The notes under the pieces were generated by a model. It ran no database searches and was not told the DNA's origin. It saw nothing but the letters and a program-made list of their open reading frames with translations. A stretch of DNA of 64,000 nucleotides from BOKV01 sp049289295 (GTDB lineage: Bacteria > Pseudomonadota > Alphaproteobacteria > Rhizobiales > Rhizobiaceae), in assembly GCA_049289295.1 (NCBI GenBank), contig JBATLL010000099.1:54898-118897 (forward strand), given 5' to 3'. Position numbers and translations under genes: made by a program. Shown in pieces: positions 17,661 through 25,598 of the stretch (the first letter of the stretch is position 1; each line of letters starts with the position of its first letter).

Positions 17661-17898
17661 AGTGAATCTGTGGACCGGCCTGCGCCGGTTCACTGGTGGC
17701 CTGGACAAGGTTCAGGTCGAGGCCGGCACCGTTGGAGAAATGCTGGATGCGCTGGTTCGCGCGCATCCGGCACTCGAACCGGTCATCAAGGCGGGAATTT
17801 CTGTGGCGATTGACGGCGAGATCACCAATGGCAATCGCCATCTGCCCGTAAGCGACATGAGCGAGATTCACCTGCTTCAGCAGATGCGCGGCGGCTGA
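17653..17898 (+). CDS. MoaD/ThiS-like sulfur-carrier protein of hydroxylase operon
   Basis: 81 residues with the ubiquitin-like fold pattern of MoaD/ThiS (VNLWTGLRRF strand, VGEMLDALVRAHPAL helix, ISVAIDGEI strand) and a C-terminal Gly-Gly (QMRGG), the site activated for sulfur transfer. It overlaps the catalytic-subunit gene by eight bases, so it is the last gene of that operon. It differs from the true moaD about 500 bases away. A role in maturing the molybdenum cofactor of this enzyme, for example supplying sulfur, is inference. Confidence 0.8.
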   Translation: MVEVNLWTGLRRFTGGLDKVQVEAGTVGEMLDALVRAHPALEPVIKAGISVAIDGEITNGNRHLPVSDMSEIHLLQQMRGG

Positions 17899-17914
17899 GC
17901 GCCCGGCAACGGTC

Positions 17915-18385
17915 TCAGCGCGTTGTTTTCCAGCGCGCCTTGGCGGCTTCGTCGCCTTCCTTGGCATCGACCCACTGACCCGTGGAGCCATCCAGCGCAT
18001 GTTCCTTCTTCCAGAAGGGTGCATCCGTTTTCAGGAAATCCATCAGGAATGCCGCCGCATCGAAAGCCGCCTGGCGGTGTGAGGAAGCAGCGGCGACGAA
18101 CACGATATTGCCGCCCGGTTCGATCTTGCCGAAGCGGTGAATGGCAGTGATTGCGCTGAGCGGCCAGCGTTTGCAGGCTTCTAGCGCTATGCGACGGATT
18201 TCGGCTTCCGCCATGCCCGGATAATGTTCAAGTTCGAGCGCAGCAAGCCTGCCGCCCTCATCGCGGCACAGGCCGGTGAAGGTCACGACCGCGCCGACAT
18301 CATTTCGCCCTTCGCTCAACCGCGCAATTTCAGCTGCGATGTCGAAATCGTCACGCTGGATGCGGATTGAGGGAGTGACGTCCAT
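17915..18385 (-). CDS. moaE: Molybdopterin synthase catalytic subunit MoaE
   Basis: Large subunit of molybdopterin synthase, which uses sulfur from MoaD thiocarboxylate to make molybdopterin. 156 residues. Family motifs: GAVVTFTGLCRD (about 31-42), ELEHYPGMAE, IHRFGKIEPGG and FWKKEHALDGSTGQWV with the catalytic lysine region. ATG at 18385 starts one base after the moaD stop; GTG at 18394 would overlap moaD and is possible. Convergent with the hydroxylase operon. Confidence 0.95.
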   Translation of the reverse strand: MDVTPSIRIQRDDFDIAAEIARLSEGRNDVGAVVTFTGLCRDEGGRLAALELEHYPGMAEAEIRRIALEACKRWPLSAITAIHRFGKIEPGGNIVFVAAASSHRQAAFDAAAFLMDFLKTDAPFWKKEHALDGSTGQWVDAKEGDEAAKARWKTTR

Positions 18386-18386
18386 G

Positions 18387-18641
18387 TCAGCCACCGGTCA
18401 TGGGCGGAAAAAGCGCAACCTCGCGCGCATTGCCGATCACGGCATCGCGCTCATCCACATGTTCCTGGTCGATCGCCACCCGGATCGCCTTGTCGTGGCG
18501 CAGGGCATGGGCATATTCTTCACCGCGCTCCTTGAGCCAGCCGATCAGGTCGCCAACCGTCCGCACGCTCGCGGGCAGGTTCACTTCCTCTTCGCCAAGT
18601 CCGATTCCTTCTCGGATCCAGGAAAAATAGACGAGCTTCAC
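18387..18641 (-). CDS. moaD: Molybdopterin synthase sulfur-carrier subunit MoaD
   Basis: 84-residue ubiquitin-like carrier ending in PPMTGG, the Gly-Gly tail that is adenylated and thiocarboxylated. MKLVYFSWIREGIG start and VGDLIGWLKERG helix are typical of the alphaproteobacterial MoaD. Lies three bases after pgsA and directly before moaE, the order seen in rhizobia. Confidence 0.95.
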   Translation of the reverse strand: MKLVYFSWIREGIGLGEEEVNLPASVRTVGDLIGWLKERGEEYAHALRHDKAIRVAIDQEHVDERDAVIGNAREVALFPPMTGG

Positions 18642-18644
18642 CGT

Positions 18645-19271
18645 TCAGTCCTCGATCACATGCTTCATGCCGGCGCGGAAATAATCATACCCTGTATATA
18701 GGGTGATGATTGCCGCAACCCAGAGCAGGACGATGCCCAGTTGCGTGGTGCCGGGAAGCAGCTTGTCGCCTGCCGGTCCTGCAAGCAGGAAGCCGATCGC
18801 AATCATCTGCAGGGTCGTTTTCCATTTCGCGATGCGGGTAACGGGAACCGATACTTTCAGTTCAGCCAGATATTCACGCAGGCCCGACACCAGTATCTCG
18901 CGACACAGGATGATGATCGCAGCCCAGAGCGACCAGCCGGCGATGGTCTTGTCCGTGTCGGCAGCAAGCAGCAGCAGGCAGGTAGCAACAAGCAGCTTGT
19001 CGGCAATCGGATCGAGCATGCGCCCGATGGTAGAGGTCTGTTCCCAGATGCGCGCCAGGTATCCGTCGAAGAAATCCGTGATGGACGCCGCGATGAAGAT
19101 TGCCAGCGCCGACCAGCGCGCAAAATCGGACGACTGCAGCTTGCCTTCGAGGAAGAAGCACAACACGACCAGCGGCACGGCGATGATGCGCCCATAGGTC
19201 AGCAGGTTGGGCAGCGCCAGCCAGTGCGCATCCTTCTTCTTGGCTTTCCTTCCAGGGCGGACATTTTTCAT
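18645..19271 (-). CDS. pgsA: CDP-diacylglycerol--glycerol-3-phosphate 3-phosphatidyltransferase
   Basis: Inner-membrane enzyme making phosphatidylglycerophosphate, first step to phosphatidylglycerol and cardiolipin. About 208 residues with five to six TM segments. The CDP-alcohol phosphotransferase motif D-G-x2-A-R-x8-G-x3-D-x3-D is intact (DGYLAR...GRMLDPIAD, residues about 66-88). PNLLTYGRI at the N-terminus is diagnostic. ATG at 19271 is chosen; a GTG at 19310 would add 13 residues, and neither has a strong ribosome site. Confidence 0.95.
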   Translation of the reverse strand: MKNVRPGRKAKKKDAHWLALPNLLTYGRIIAVPLVVLCFFLEGKLQSSDFARWSALAIFIAASITDFFDGYLARIWEQTSTIGRMLDPIADKLLVATCLLLLAADTDKTIAGWSLWAAIIILCREILVSGLREYLAELKVSVPVTRIAKWKTTLQMIAIGFLLAGPAGDKLLPGTTQLGIVLLWVAAIITLYTGYDYFRAGMKHVIED

Positions 19272-19351
19272 GCGCACACCAAATATGGGTTCTTTTCGTT
19301 TTTCAATCACCTGGCGGCAATTTGAAGGAGAAAAATGACACTTCTACCGTT

Positions 19352-21364
19352 TCAGTGGAAATGGTCATAGATTGCCTGCGCCATCTGCTCCGAAATACCT
19401 TCCACAAGCTTCAGGTCGTTAAGGGCAGCGCGACTCACCGCCTTGGCCGTACCGAAATGATGAAGCAGAGCCCGCTTGCGGGATGGTCCGATGCCCGGCA
19501 CTTCGTCCAGCGGGTTTTTCACCATTTCCTTCTTGCGCTTGGCGCGGTGGGAGCCGATGGCGAACCGGTGCGCCTCGTCGCGAAGCCGTTGCACGAAATA
19601 CAGCACCGGATCGCGTTCCGGCAGCATGAAGGACGCCTTGCCTTCCATGAAGAACTTCTCGCGCCCCGCGTCCCTGTCAGGCCCCTTGGCTATGCCGACC
19701 AGTGAAACCCTGTCGAGAATGTCCAGTTCGCGCGCCACTTCGAGTGCTGCGTTCAACTGCCCCTGGCCACCATCAATGAGAAGCAGGTCCGGCCATTGTG
19801 GCAGCGTGTCGTCTTCGATCACGTCATCGCCATCCGATTCGGTTTCGAGGATGACATCGTCCGCTGGCGCGCTTTCCTCCGATTCGCGGATCAGGCGGGT
19901 GAAGCGGCGTGTCAGCATTTCGCGCATCATGCCATAGTCATCGCCCGGTGTTACCCGCTCGGCCTTGAAATTGAACTTGCGGTACTGGTTCTTCACGAAG
20001 CCGTCAGGCCCTGCCACAACCATCGCACCAACAGAATTTGTGCCCATGATGTGCGAGTTGTCGAATATCTCGATGCGCCTTGGTGTCCGCTCCAGGCTGA
20101 ACGCTTCCTGCAGGCCGTCCATGAGGCGGCGCTGGGTCGAGGTTTCGGCCAGCTTGCGCCCCAGCGCCTCGCGCGCATTGAGCGCGGCGTGATCCGTCAT
20201 TTCCTTCTTCTGACCGCGCTGAGGCACGGAAATCTCCACCTTGTGTCCTTCCTTGAGCGCGAGCGCTTCGGCCAGAAGTTCCAGTTCGGCGGCATCTTGC
20301 GACAGCAGGATCAGGCGCGGGCAGGGGCGATCATCATAGAATTGCGCCAGAAATGCCCCAAGCACCTCTTGGGCTTCGATGCTTTTGTCCGCACGTGGAA
20401 AATAGGCGCGGTTGCCCCAGTTCTGCCCGGTGCGGAAGAAGAACACCTGAATGCAGGTCATGCCTGCCTTCTGTTCGATGGCAAAGACATCCGCCTCCTC
20501 GATACCCTGGGGATTGATGCCCTGGTGTGTCTGGACATGCGACAGTGCGGTGAGCCGGTCGCGATAGATGGCTGCAGTCTCGAAATCCAGATTGGTCGAT
20601 GCGCTTTGCATCTGCGCGGCAAGCTGATCCTGGATTTCGGTGCTCTTGCCCGCCAGGAACTTGCGGGCCTGGGTGACAAGCGCACCATAGCCCTCAGCAC
20701 TGATCTCGCCGGTGCAAGGCCCCGAACAGCGCTTGATCTGGAACAGCAGGCAGGGTCGCGTCCGGCTTTCGAACATTGAATCCGTGCAGGAGCGCACAAG
20801 GAAGGCCTTCTGCATTGCATTGATCGTGCGGTTGACTGCTCCGGCATTGGCGAAGGGGCCGTAATAGCTCCGGTTCTTCTGGCGTGCGCCACGATGCTTG
20901 AAGATGCCTGGTGAGGCGTGATCGTCCGTCACCACGATATAGGGAAAACTCTTGTCGTCACGCAGCAGCACGTTGAAGCGCGGGCGAAGCCGCTTGATCA
21001 GATTGGCTTCCAAGAGCAGCGCTTCGGTTTCCGTATGCGTGCGCACGAACTCCATCGTTGCCGTCTCGCGGATCATCCGGGCAATGCGGTTGGTATGGCC
21101 GCCCATCTTGGAATAGGAAGCGACCCGCTTCTTCAGGCTGCGCGCCTTGCCGACATAAAGCACGTCGCCCGCGCTGTTGAACATGCGGTAGACGCCCGGT
21201 GAGTTCGGCAGGTGCTTGACGAATTCGCCAATCAGCGCCGCGCCGCCGGTTGCTTCACCGGGAAGCTTTTCCACTGGCGCTTCCTGCCAGATGATACCGC
21301 TTCCAGCGCTGTCGTCCGGTCGGGGCTGCGGTTCGGTTTGCGTCTGGTCGCTTGTCTGTGTCAT
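19352..21364 (-). CDS. uvrC: Excinuclease ABC subunit C
   Basis: Nucleotide-excision-repair endonuclease making both incisions around UvrAB-marked lesions. 670 residues. Domains in order: GIY-YIG nuclease (GVYRMFNSAGDVLYVGKARS, key residues about 63-82, 3' incision), UvrB-binding UVR helix pair near residue 240, RNase-H-like domain (IFDNSHIMGTNSVGAMVV and LLIDGGQGQLNAA, 5' incision), and C-terminal tandem HhH (VPGIGPSRKRALL). An acidic insert rich in Asp/Glu separates the RNase-H halves. Start MTQTSDQTQ is chosen over the longer frame. Confidence 0.97.
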   Translation of the reverse strand: MTQTSDQTQTEPQPRPDDSAGSGIIWQEAPVEKLPGEATGGAALIGEFVKHLPNSPGVYRMFNSAGDVLYVGKARSLKKRVASYSKMGGHTNRIARMIRETATMEFVRTHTETEALLLEANLIKRLRPRFNVLLRDDKSFPYIVVTDDHASPGIFKHRGARQKNRSYYGPFANAGAVNRTINAMQKAFLVRSCTDSMFESRTRPCLLFQIKRCSGPCTGEISAEGYGALVTQARKFLAGKSTEIQDQLAAQMQSASTNLDFETAAIYRDRLTALSHVQTHQGINPQGIEEADVFAIEQKAGMTCIQVFFFRTGQNWGNRAYFPRADKSIEAQEVLGAFLAQFYDDRPCPRLILLSQDAAELELLAEALALKEGHKVEISVPQRGQKKEMTDHAALNAREALGRKLAETSTQRRLMDGLQEAFSLERTPRRIEIFDNSHIMGTNSVGAMVVAGPDGFVKNQYRKFNFKAERVTPGDDYGMMREMLTRRFTRLIRESEESAPADDVILETESDGDDVIEDDTLPQWPDLLLIDGGQGQLNAALEVARELDILDRVSLVGIAKGPDRDAGREKFFMEGKASFMLPERDPVLYFVQRLRDEAHRFAIGSHRAKRKKEMVKNPLDEVPGIGPSRKRALLHHFGTAKAVSRAALNDLKLVEGISEQMAQAIYDHFH

Positions 21365-21405
21365 TGCCTGTGCGATGCTGATTCCGCGCGTGCGCTCGCG
21401 CAACT

Positions 21406-22182
21406 CTATTCCCGGATTCCGGCTATGTCAGGCGTTTCCCAGGCGAGATGCTGCCCGCCATCAAGCGCTATCATCTGGCCGGTCACGGAAGGCGTGTCCC
21501 AAAGATAGCGGATCGTGCGGGCAAAAGCCGCCAGGTCCGGCCCCGTGCCGATCAGACCATCAACCTGCCGTGCAAAATCCGATGCGCCTTGTCGTTCGTT
21601 TGCAAGCGTGGGGCCGGGTGCAATCGCGTTCACCCTTATGCGCGGCGCAAAGGCCTGTGCCATGGTCTGCGTCGCGGTCCAAAGCGCGGATTTCGAAAGC
21701 GTGTAGGAAAAGAAATGCGGATTGAGACGCCACACGCGCTGGTCGATCATGTTGACGACAAGGCCGCCATCAATTGCCTCCTGTCGTGCAAAAGCCGCTG
21801 AAAGCAGCGCTGGCGCGCGAACATGGATGGCAAAATGCATATCCCATAGGCGCGCATCAGGTTCATGCGCCTGGTCTGGTTCGAAGATCGAGGCATTGTT
21901 GATCAGCAGCCTGATCGGCCCCATCCGCGTCACGACAGCGCCAAGCAGGCCCGTCGTCTCGCTGGCATCACACAAATCGGCGCGGAAGGTTTCGCATTGC
22001 CCGCCCTGTTGGCGAATTTCCGCGGCAAGCGCCTCTGCTTCTTCATCGGAAGCGTGATGATGGATGGCAACGGCAAAACCCTGTGCGGCAAGATCACGCG
22101 ATATCGCAGCGCCAACGCGCCGCGCACCGCCCGTGACCAGCACGCTCGGCAGGGAATCGCCGGTTGGTTGAAGCCTCGCCAT
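21406..22182 (-). CDS. Short-chain dehydrogenase resembling pteridine reductase/FolM
   Basis: 258-residue NADPH-dependent SDR. N-terminal LVTGGARRVGAAISRDLAAQG is the Rossmann motif with the Arg pair seen in PTR1-like enzymes, followed by AIHHHASDEEAEAL. The usual catalytic Ser is replaced by Asp: NMIDQRV, with Tyr 13 residues later (SYTLSK) and Lys four after it. Asp-x12-Tyr-x3-Lys is the spacing in PTR1 and also fits FolM. So a role in reducing dihydropterins or dihydrofolate is likely, though not proved. Lies 41 bases upstream of uvrC on the same strand. Confidence 0.82.
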   Translation of the reverse strand: MARLQPTGDSLPSVLVTGGARRVGAAISRDLAAQGFAVAIHHHASDEEAEALAAEIRQQGGQCETFRADLCDASETTGLLGAVVTRMGPIRLLINNASIFEPDQAHEPDARLWDMHFAIHVRAPALLSAAFARQEAIDGGLVVNMIDQRVWRLNPHFFSYTLSKSALWTATQTMAQAFAPRIRVNAIAPGPTLANERQGASDFARQVDGLIGTGPDLAAFARTIRYLWDTPSVTGQMIALDGGQHLAWETPDIAGIRE

Positions 22183-22185
22183 GAA

Positions 22186-23136
22186 TCACAGGATATAGGA
22201 AGCGATGGCATAGACGCCATAGGCAGCAATCATCGCGCCACCCAGTTTCTTGCCGATTGAGATGCAGTAGTGCGCGAGCGCGGCGACAAGCAGCGCAGAG
22301 GCAAACATCACCCACATGTCCACCTGGATGATCCTGTCTGCCACAGGCACCGGCGCGATTACCGCTGTCAGTCCCATGATCAGACCGATATTGAATATGT
22401 TCGAGCCAATGACATTGCCAAGCGCAACCGAACTGTTGCCCCGCCATACCGCCAGCAGGCTTGTGGCCAGCTCTGGCAGCGAGGTTCCAAGTGCGACCAC
22501 CGTGAGGCCGATAACCTCCTCCGAGACGCCGTGGTTGCGGGCAATGGAGGTCGCCGCATTCACTGTCAGTTCCGCACCAATCGGCAGGAGCACCAGTCCG
22601 CTGACCAGCAGCAGGGCGATCATTTTCACGCTTTGCGGCACCGAATGGATTTCGTCGAGATATTCAGCCTGTACCGCCTGCCCGTTGCGATGGCTCTGGG
22701 CGCTGCGCAATTGTTCGTAGAGATAGAGGCCGAGAAGTGCGAGGAGGATCAGCCCGTCAAGCCGCCCAATGCTGCCGCTCGCCAGCATTCCCATGAAAAC
22801 GATGGTCAACCCCACCATCACCAGCATGTTTCGCCCGATACCCTCTTCGGCGCAAACGGTCGGGATGATGAGCGCCGGCACAGCCAGCACCAGCAGGACA
22901 TTGGCAACGTTCGACCCGATCACATTGCCGATTGCTATGCCGCCCGAGCCATTCAGCGCGGCGTCGATCGACACCATCATCTCGGGCGCGGATGTTCCCA
23001 TCGCCACGATTGTCAGCCCGATGATGAGTGGAGGAATCTTCAGGCGCTCGGCAATGCCGACCGCACCGCGCACAAGCAGGTCACCTCCCACAAGCAATGC
23101 GCACAGACCCGCCAGAAGCAGCAGATAATTCAACAT
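22186..23136 (-). CDS. Calcium/sodium antiporter, CaCA family (YrbG-like)
   Basis: 316-residue inner-membrane exchanger with about ten TM helices in two inverted halves. Both alpha repeats are clear: GLTIVAMGTSAPEMMVS with GNVIGSNVANVLLVL in the first half, and GLTVVALGTSLPELATS with GNVIGSNIFNIGLI in the second; the Glu residues are ion ligands. The start MLNYLLLLAGLCALLVGGDLLVRGA is the family N-terminus. Three bases separate its stop from the SDR start site region, and it lies first in the run reading toward uvrC. Confidence 0.93.
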   Translation of the reverse strand: MLNYLLLLAGLCALLVGGDLLVRGAVGIAERLKIPPLIIGLTIVAMGTSAPEMMVSIDAALNGSGGIAIGNVIGSNVANVLLVLAVPALIIPTVCAEEGIGRNMLVMVGLTIVFMGMLASGSIGRLDGLILLALLGLYLYEQLRSAQSHRNGQAVQAEYLDEIHSVPQSVKMIALLLVSGLVLLPIGAELTVNAATSIARNHGVSEEVIGLTVVALGTSLPELATSLLAVWRGNSSVALGNVIGSNIFNIGLIMGLTAVIAPVPVADRIIQVDMWVMFASALLVAALAHYCISIGKKLGGAMIAAYGVYAIASYIL

Positions 23137-23478
23137 GGATAGCCCCCGGCATCCTGTTACAGGGATTGACGTGCGACAGCAGCAGGAACCCCTCCTGCCC
23201 ATGGCGCAAGGCAGCCGGATCGAGCGGCCGCAACCACGACATTGTCCCTATATAGAGAGCCGTTTGCCGATTGTAACCGCCGTTCGCAAATTCGGGTTCG
23301 ACACATTCCCTCCGCAATTGGTCATGGTCTTGCCGCCTTTTGTCAAAAGCCAGGCCATATTCCTGGTGCAAGCAGGTGGCCAAGGCTGCGGGACGTTTCG
23401 CGCCAGTCCATGAAGGGCGGCGCCTTGGCGGACGCAGGCGGAAATGTAGTGCGTACCGTCTGTTTCGAGGAGTTTGAG
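23137..23478. promoter_or_regulatory. Divergent region between cation exchanger and outer-membrane protein gene
   Basis: 342 bases with no convincing gene; the frames open here are extensions of the flanking genes. It must carry promoters for both. A clear ribosome site GAGGAG (23467-23472) lies six bases before the 23479 start. An AT-rich spot around 23246-23285 could hold a promoter, but no -35/-10 pair is clear. Confidence 0.4.
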
Positions 23479-24123
23479 ATGCGCAATGAAATCAGGGGAT
23501 TGATACTGGCAGCCAACCTGTTGCTGGCAGGCCAGGCCCATGCGGCCGATGTGATCGAGACGCGCCCACCCGAAGACCCGCTGCCACCGTCGGTGACGAA
23601 CCTGTTGTGGGCTGGACCCTATATCGGTGTCTATGGCGGCTACAACTGGCTGTCGTCCGGCATTACCGGCCAGCCTGACGTTGATGGGATCGATGGTCTC
23701 ACCGGTGGCCTGTATGCCGGCTACAACCATCAGTTCGACAATAACTGGGTCGCGGGCATCGAGGGCATGGGCGGCATGTCTGGCGCTGAAAACACTTTCG
23801 GCGGCGTCAATGTCGAACAGGACTGGGAAGCCTCGCTGCGTGGGCGCATGGGCTATGCTTTCGAGAATTCGATGGTCTATGGCCTCGCCGGTGTCGCGGG
23901 AACGAAAGCCAGCGTGTCAACGCCAACCGGTGCCGACAGCAAGGTTCATCTTGGCTGGACAATCGGCGCAGGCCTTGAAACCCATCTTACCGAGTCCGTT
24001 ACCGCGCGTGTCGAATATGGCTTTTCCGACTATGCAAGCCGCAACTATTCGCTTGGCGCTGGTTCCGGCAATGTCGATCTTACGAGCCATGCCGTCAAAC
24101 TCGGCATCGGCGTGAAATTCTGA
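23479..24123 (+). CDS. Outer-membrane beta-barrel protein, Omp25/Omp31 type
   Basis: 214 residues. Signal peptide MRNEIRGLILAANLLLAGQAHAA (cleavage after about residue 22), then a Pro-rich linker, then an eight-stranded-barrel pattern of alternating hydrophobic residues ending in Phe (KLGIGVKF), the outer-membrane assembly signal. GPYIGVYGGYNW, GLYAGYNHQFDNNWVAGIEG and ARVEYGFSDYASRNY are patterns of the rhizobial/Brucella Omp25-Omp31 group. Function is structural; ligands unknown. Strong ribosome site and a strong terminator suggest high, single-gene expression. Confidence 0.9.
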   Translation: MRNEIRGLILAANLLLAGQAHAADVIETRPPEDPLPPSVTNLLWAGPYIGVYGGYNWLSSGITGQPDVDGIDGLTGGLYAGYNHQFDNNWVAGIEGMGGMSGAENTFGGVNVEQDWEASLRGRMGYAFENSMVYGLAGVAGTKASVSTPTGADSKVHLGWTIGAGLETHLTESVTARVEYGFSDYASRNYSLGAGSGNVDLTSHAVKLGIGVKF

Positions 24124-24131
24124 CAAGATAT

Positions 24132-24175
24132 CCAGCCGGTGTCCGATAATTGTTTCGGGCACCGGCTGGCGTTTC
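24132..24175 (+). terminator. Intrinsic terminator after Omp25/31-like gene
   Basis: Fifteen-base stem, CCAGCCGGTGTCCGA (24132-24146) with its complement at 24155-24169 (one G-U pair) and an eight-base loop, followed by a modest T-rich tail (CGTTTC). It starts eight bases after the stop codon. It may also serve the convergent gene to the right. Confidence 0.8.
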
Positions 24176-24203
24176 AATTCAGATTTTCGGAACGGTCGCC
24201 GCC

Positions 24204-25052
24204 CTAGCGGTCGCCACCGATGATATCGCCCAAGGTCCCAAGCACTGAGCCTTCGCCGACATTCCTGCCACCACCTTGTGGTGCTGCAGCAAGCATTCGC
24301 CCTGCAAGGCGTGAGAAGGGCAATGACTGTATCCAGACCTTGCCGGGGCCACGCAGGCGCGCGAAGAACACGCCTTCACCGCCGAAGATCATCGACTTGA
24401 TCGATCCAGCCCGCACCACGTCCATTTCGACATTGCCGGTGAAGGCTGCGATACAACCCGTATCGACATGCAGTTCCTCGCCCGGTGCCAGGTCGCGCAC
24501 CAGGGTCGTGCCGCCGACATGGACGAATGCCCAGCCGTCGCCCTTAAGGCTCTGCATGATGAAGCCCTCACCGCCGAAAAGGCCGGTAAGTATGCGTTTC
24601 TGGAAGAAGATGCCGATCTGCACTCCCTTGGCAGCGCACAGGAAAGCATCCTTCTGGCAAACCAGTTGCCCGTTCGTTTCGTCGAGCTTGATCGCCAGGA
24701 TATGGCCTGGATATGGCGCGGCAAATCCAACGCGCGCCTTGCCTTGTCCCTGATGGGTGAAGACGGTCGTGAACAGGCTCTCGCCCGTGATGAGGCGCTT
24801 TCCGGCACCCACCAGCATGTCGAGAAATCCACCAGCCTGGGCAGATCCGTCACCAAAGACGGAAGTCATTTCGATGTCGGGATCCTTGAACATCATTGAT
24901 CCAGCTTCTGCCACCGCAGATTCGCCGGGGTCGAGTTCGATTTCGACGAACTGCATTTCCAGGCCCTTGATCTCGAAGTCGATATCGTCCGCCAGGCCAG
25001 ACGTGCGTTCATGCCGGGCAGTGGGAACCTGCGGAACCGAGCCGAATACCAT
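24204..25052 (-). CDS. AIM24 / TIGR00266 family protein
   Basis: 282-residue cytosolic protein of the AIM24 family, a beta-rich trimer-like fold of unknown biochemical role in bacteria. The family patterns are MQFVEIELDPGESAVAEAGSMM, GGEGFIMQSLKGDGWAFVHVGG, and GGEGVFFARLRGPGKVWIQS (key: GEG-x2-Q/R-L-x-G-x-G). Start MVFGSVPQ follows AAGGAG, a strong ribosome site. An unknown exported-protein gene lies 23 bases upstream on the same strand, so the two may be co-transcribed. Confidence 0.9.
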   Translation of the reverse strand: MVFGSVPQVPTARHERTSGLADDIDFEIKGLEMQFVEIELDPGESAVAEAGSMMFKDPDIEMTSVFGDGSAQAGGFLDMLVGAGKRLITGESLFTTVFTHQGQGKARVGFAAPYPGHILAIKLDETNGQLVCQKDAFLCAAKGVQIGIFFQKRILTGLFGGEGFIMQSLKGDGWAFVHVGGTTLVRDLAPGEELHVDTGCIAAFTGNVEMDVVRAGSIKSMIFGGEGVFFARLRGPGKVWIQSLPFSRLAGRMLAAAPQGGGRNVGEGSVLGTLGDIIGGDR

Positions 25053-25075
25053 GCTTTTTCTCCTTGGAACTGATG

Positions 25076-25492
25076 TCAGCGACGCACTGTGCGGCAATTG
25101 CCGCCATACACGTACCAGCGGTCATGCCCCTGGACGCAGAATTCGACCTTGTAGCCGGTGCCTGCCAGTCCCATGCCGCGCTCGATACGGTAATGAACGG
25201 TGCGCCGATGCCCGTCCGAAAGCCAGGCCACGGCCCGGCAATAGCGTCTTTCGATCGGGTAGGGGCCAAATAGCTCAACCCGCCTTTCATACTCCCGCTC
25301 GATCCGGTCGAGCGTCAGGCCCTGATACCAGGTATGCCTGTCGGCCCAGTTGAACTTGTCGATGATCCTCGCCTTCACCGAACCTGCCCCGCAGTCGGGA
25401 AATGTCTCATAGGCCTTTGCGCCTGATACGGCGACGGCACAGCCCATGGCGGCCAGTGCGGCTGCGCACAGGATATTGCGAATTTTTGCCAT
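25076..25492 (-). CDS. Unknown exported cysteine-containing protein
   Basis: 138 residues with a signal peptide (MAKIRNILCAAALAAMGCAVAVSGAKA, cut near residue 27). The mature part is basic and aromatic, with four cysteines (PDCGAG, RYCRAV, EFCVQG, GNCRTV) that could form two disulfides in the periplasm. The repeated WYQG/WYVYGG and RRTVHYRIERGMG segments suggest a beta-rich fold. I have the impression of a rhizobial conserved hypothetical, but no function is known to me. Confidence 0.75.
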   Translation of the reverse strand: MAKIRNILCAAALAAMGCAVAVSGAKAYETFPDCGAGSVKARIIDKFNWADRHTWYQGLTLDRIEREYERRVELFGPYPIERRYCRAVAWLSDGHRRTVHYRIERGMGLAGTGYKVEFCVQGHDRWYVYGGNCRTVRR

Positions 25493-25598
25493 TGCATTCT
25501 TCCCTGGAGATTGCCCGCGCCGACATTTGCGTCGGCTTGCGCAGCTGATTCATTCCGCGCGAAGGATTGCCCTGTTTGCAGCCGGGGTCAAGGAAACC

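Noticed and set aside
19796..20779. 327-residue open frame on the + strand
   Set aside because: Antisense to uvrC; no recognisable motif.
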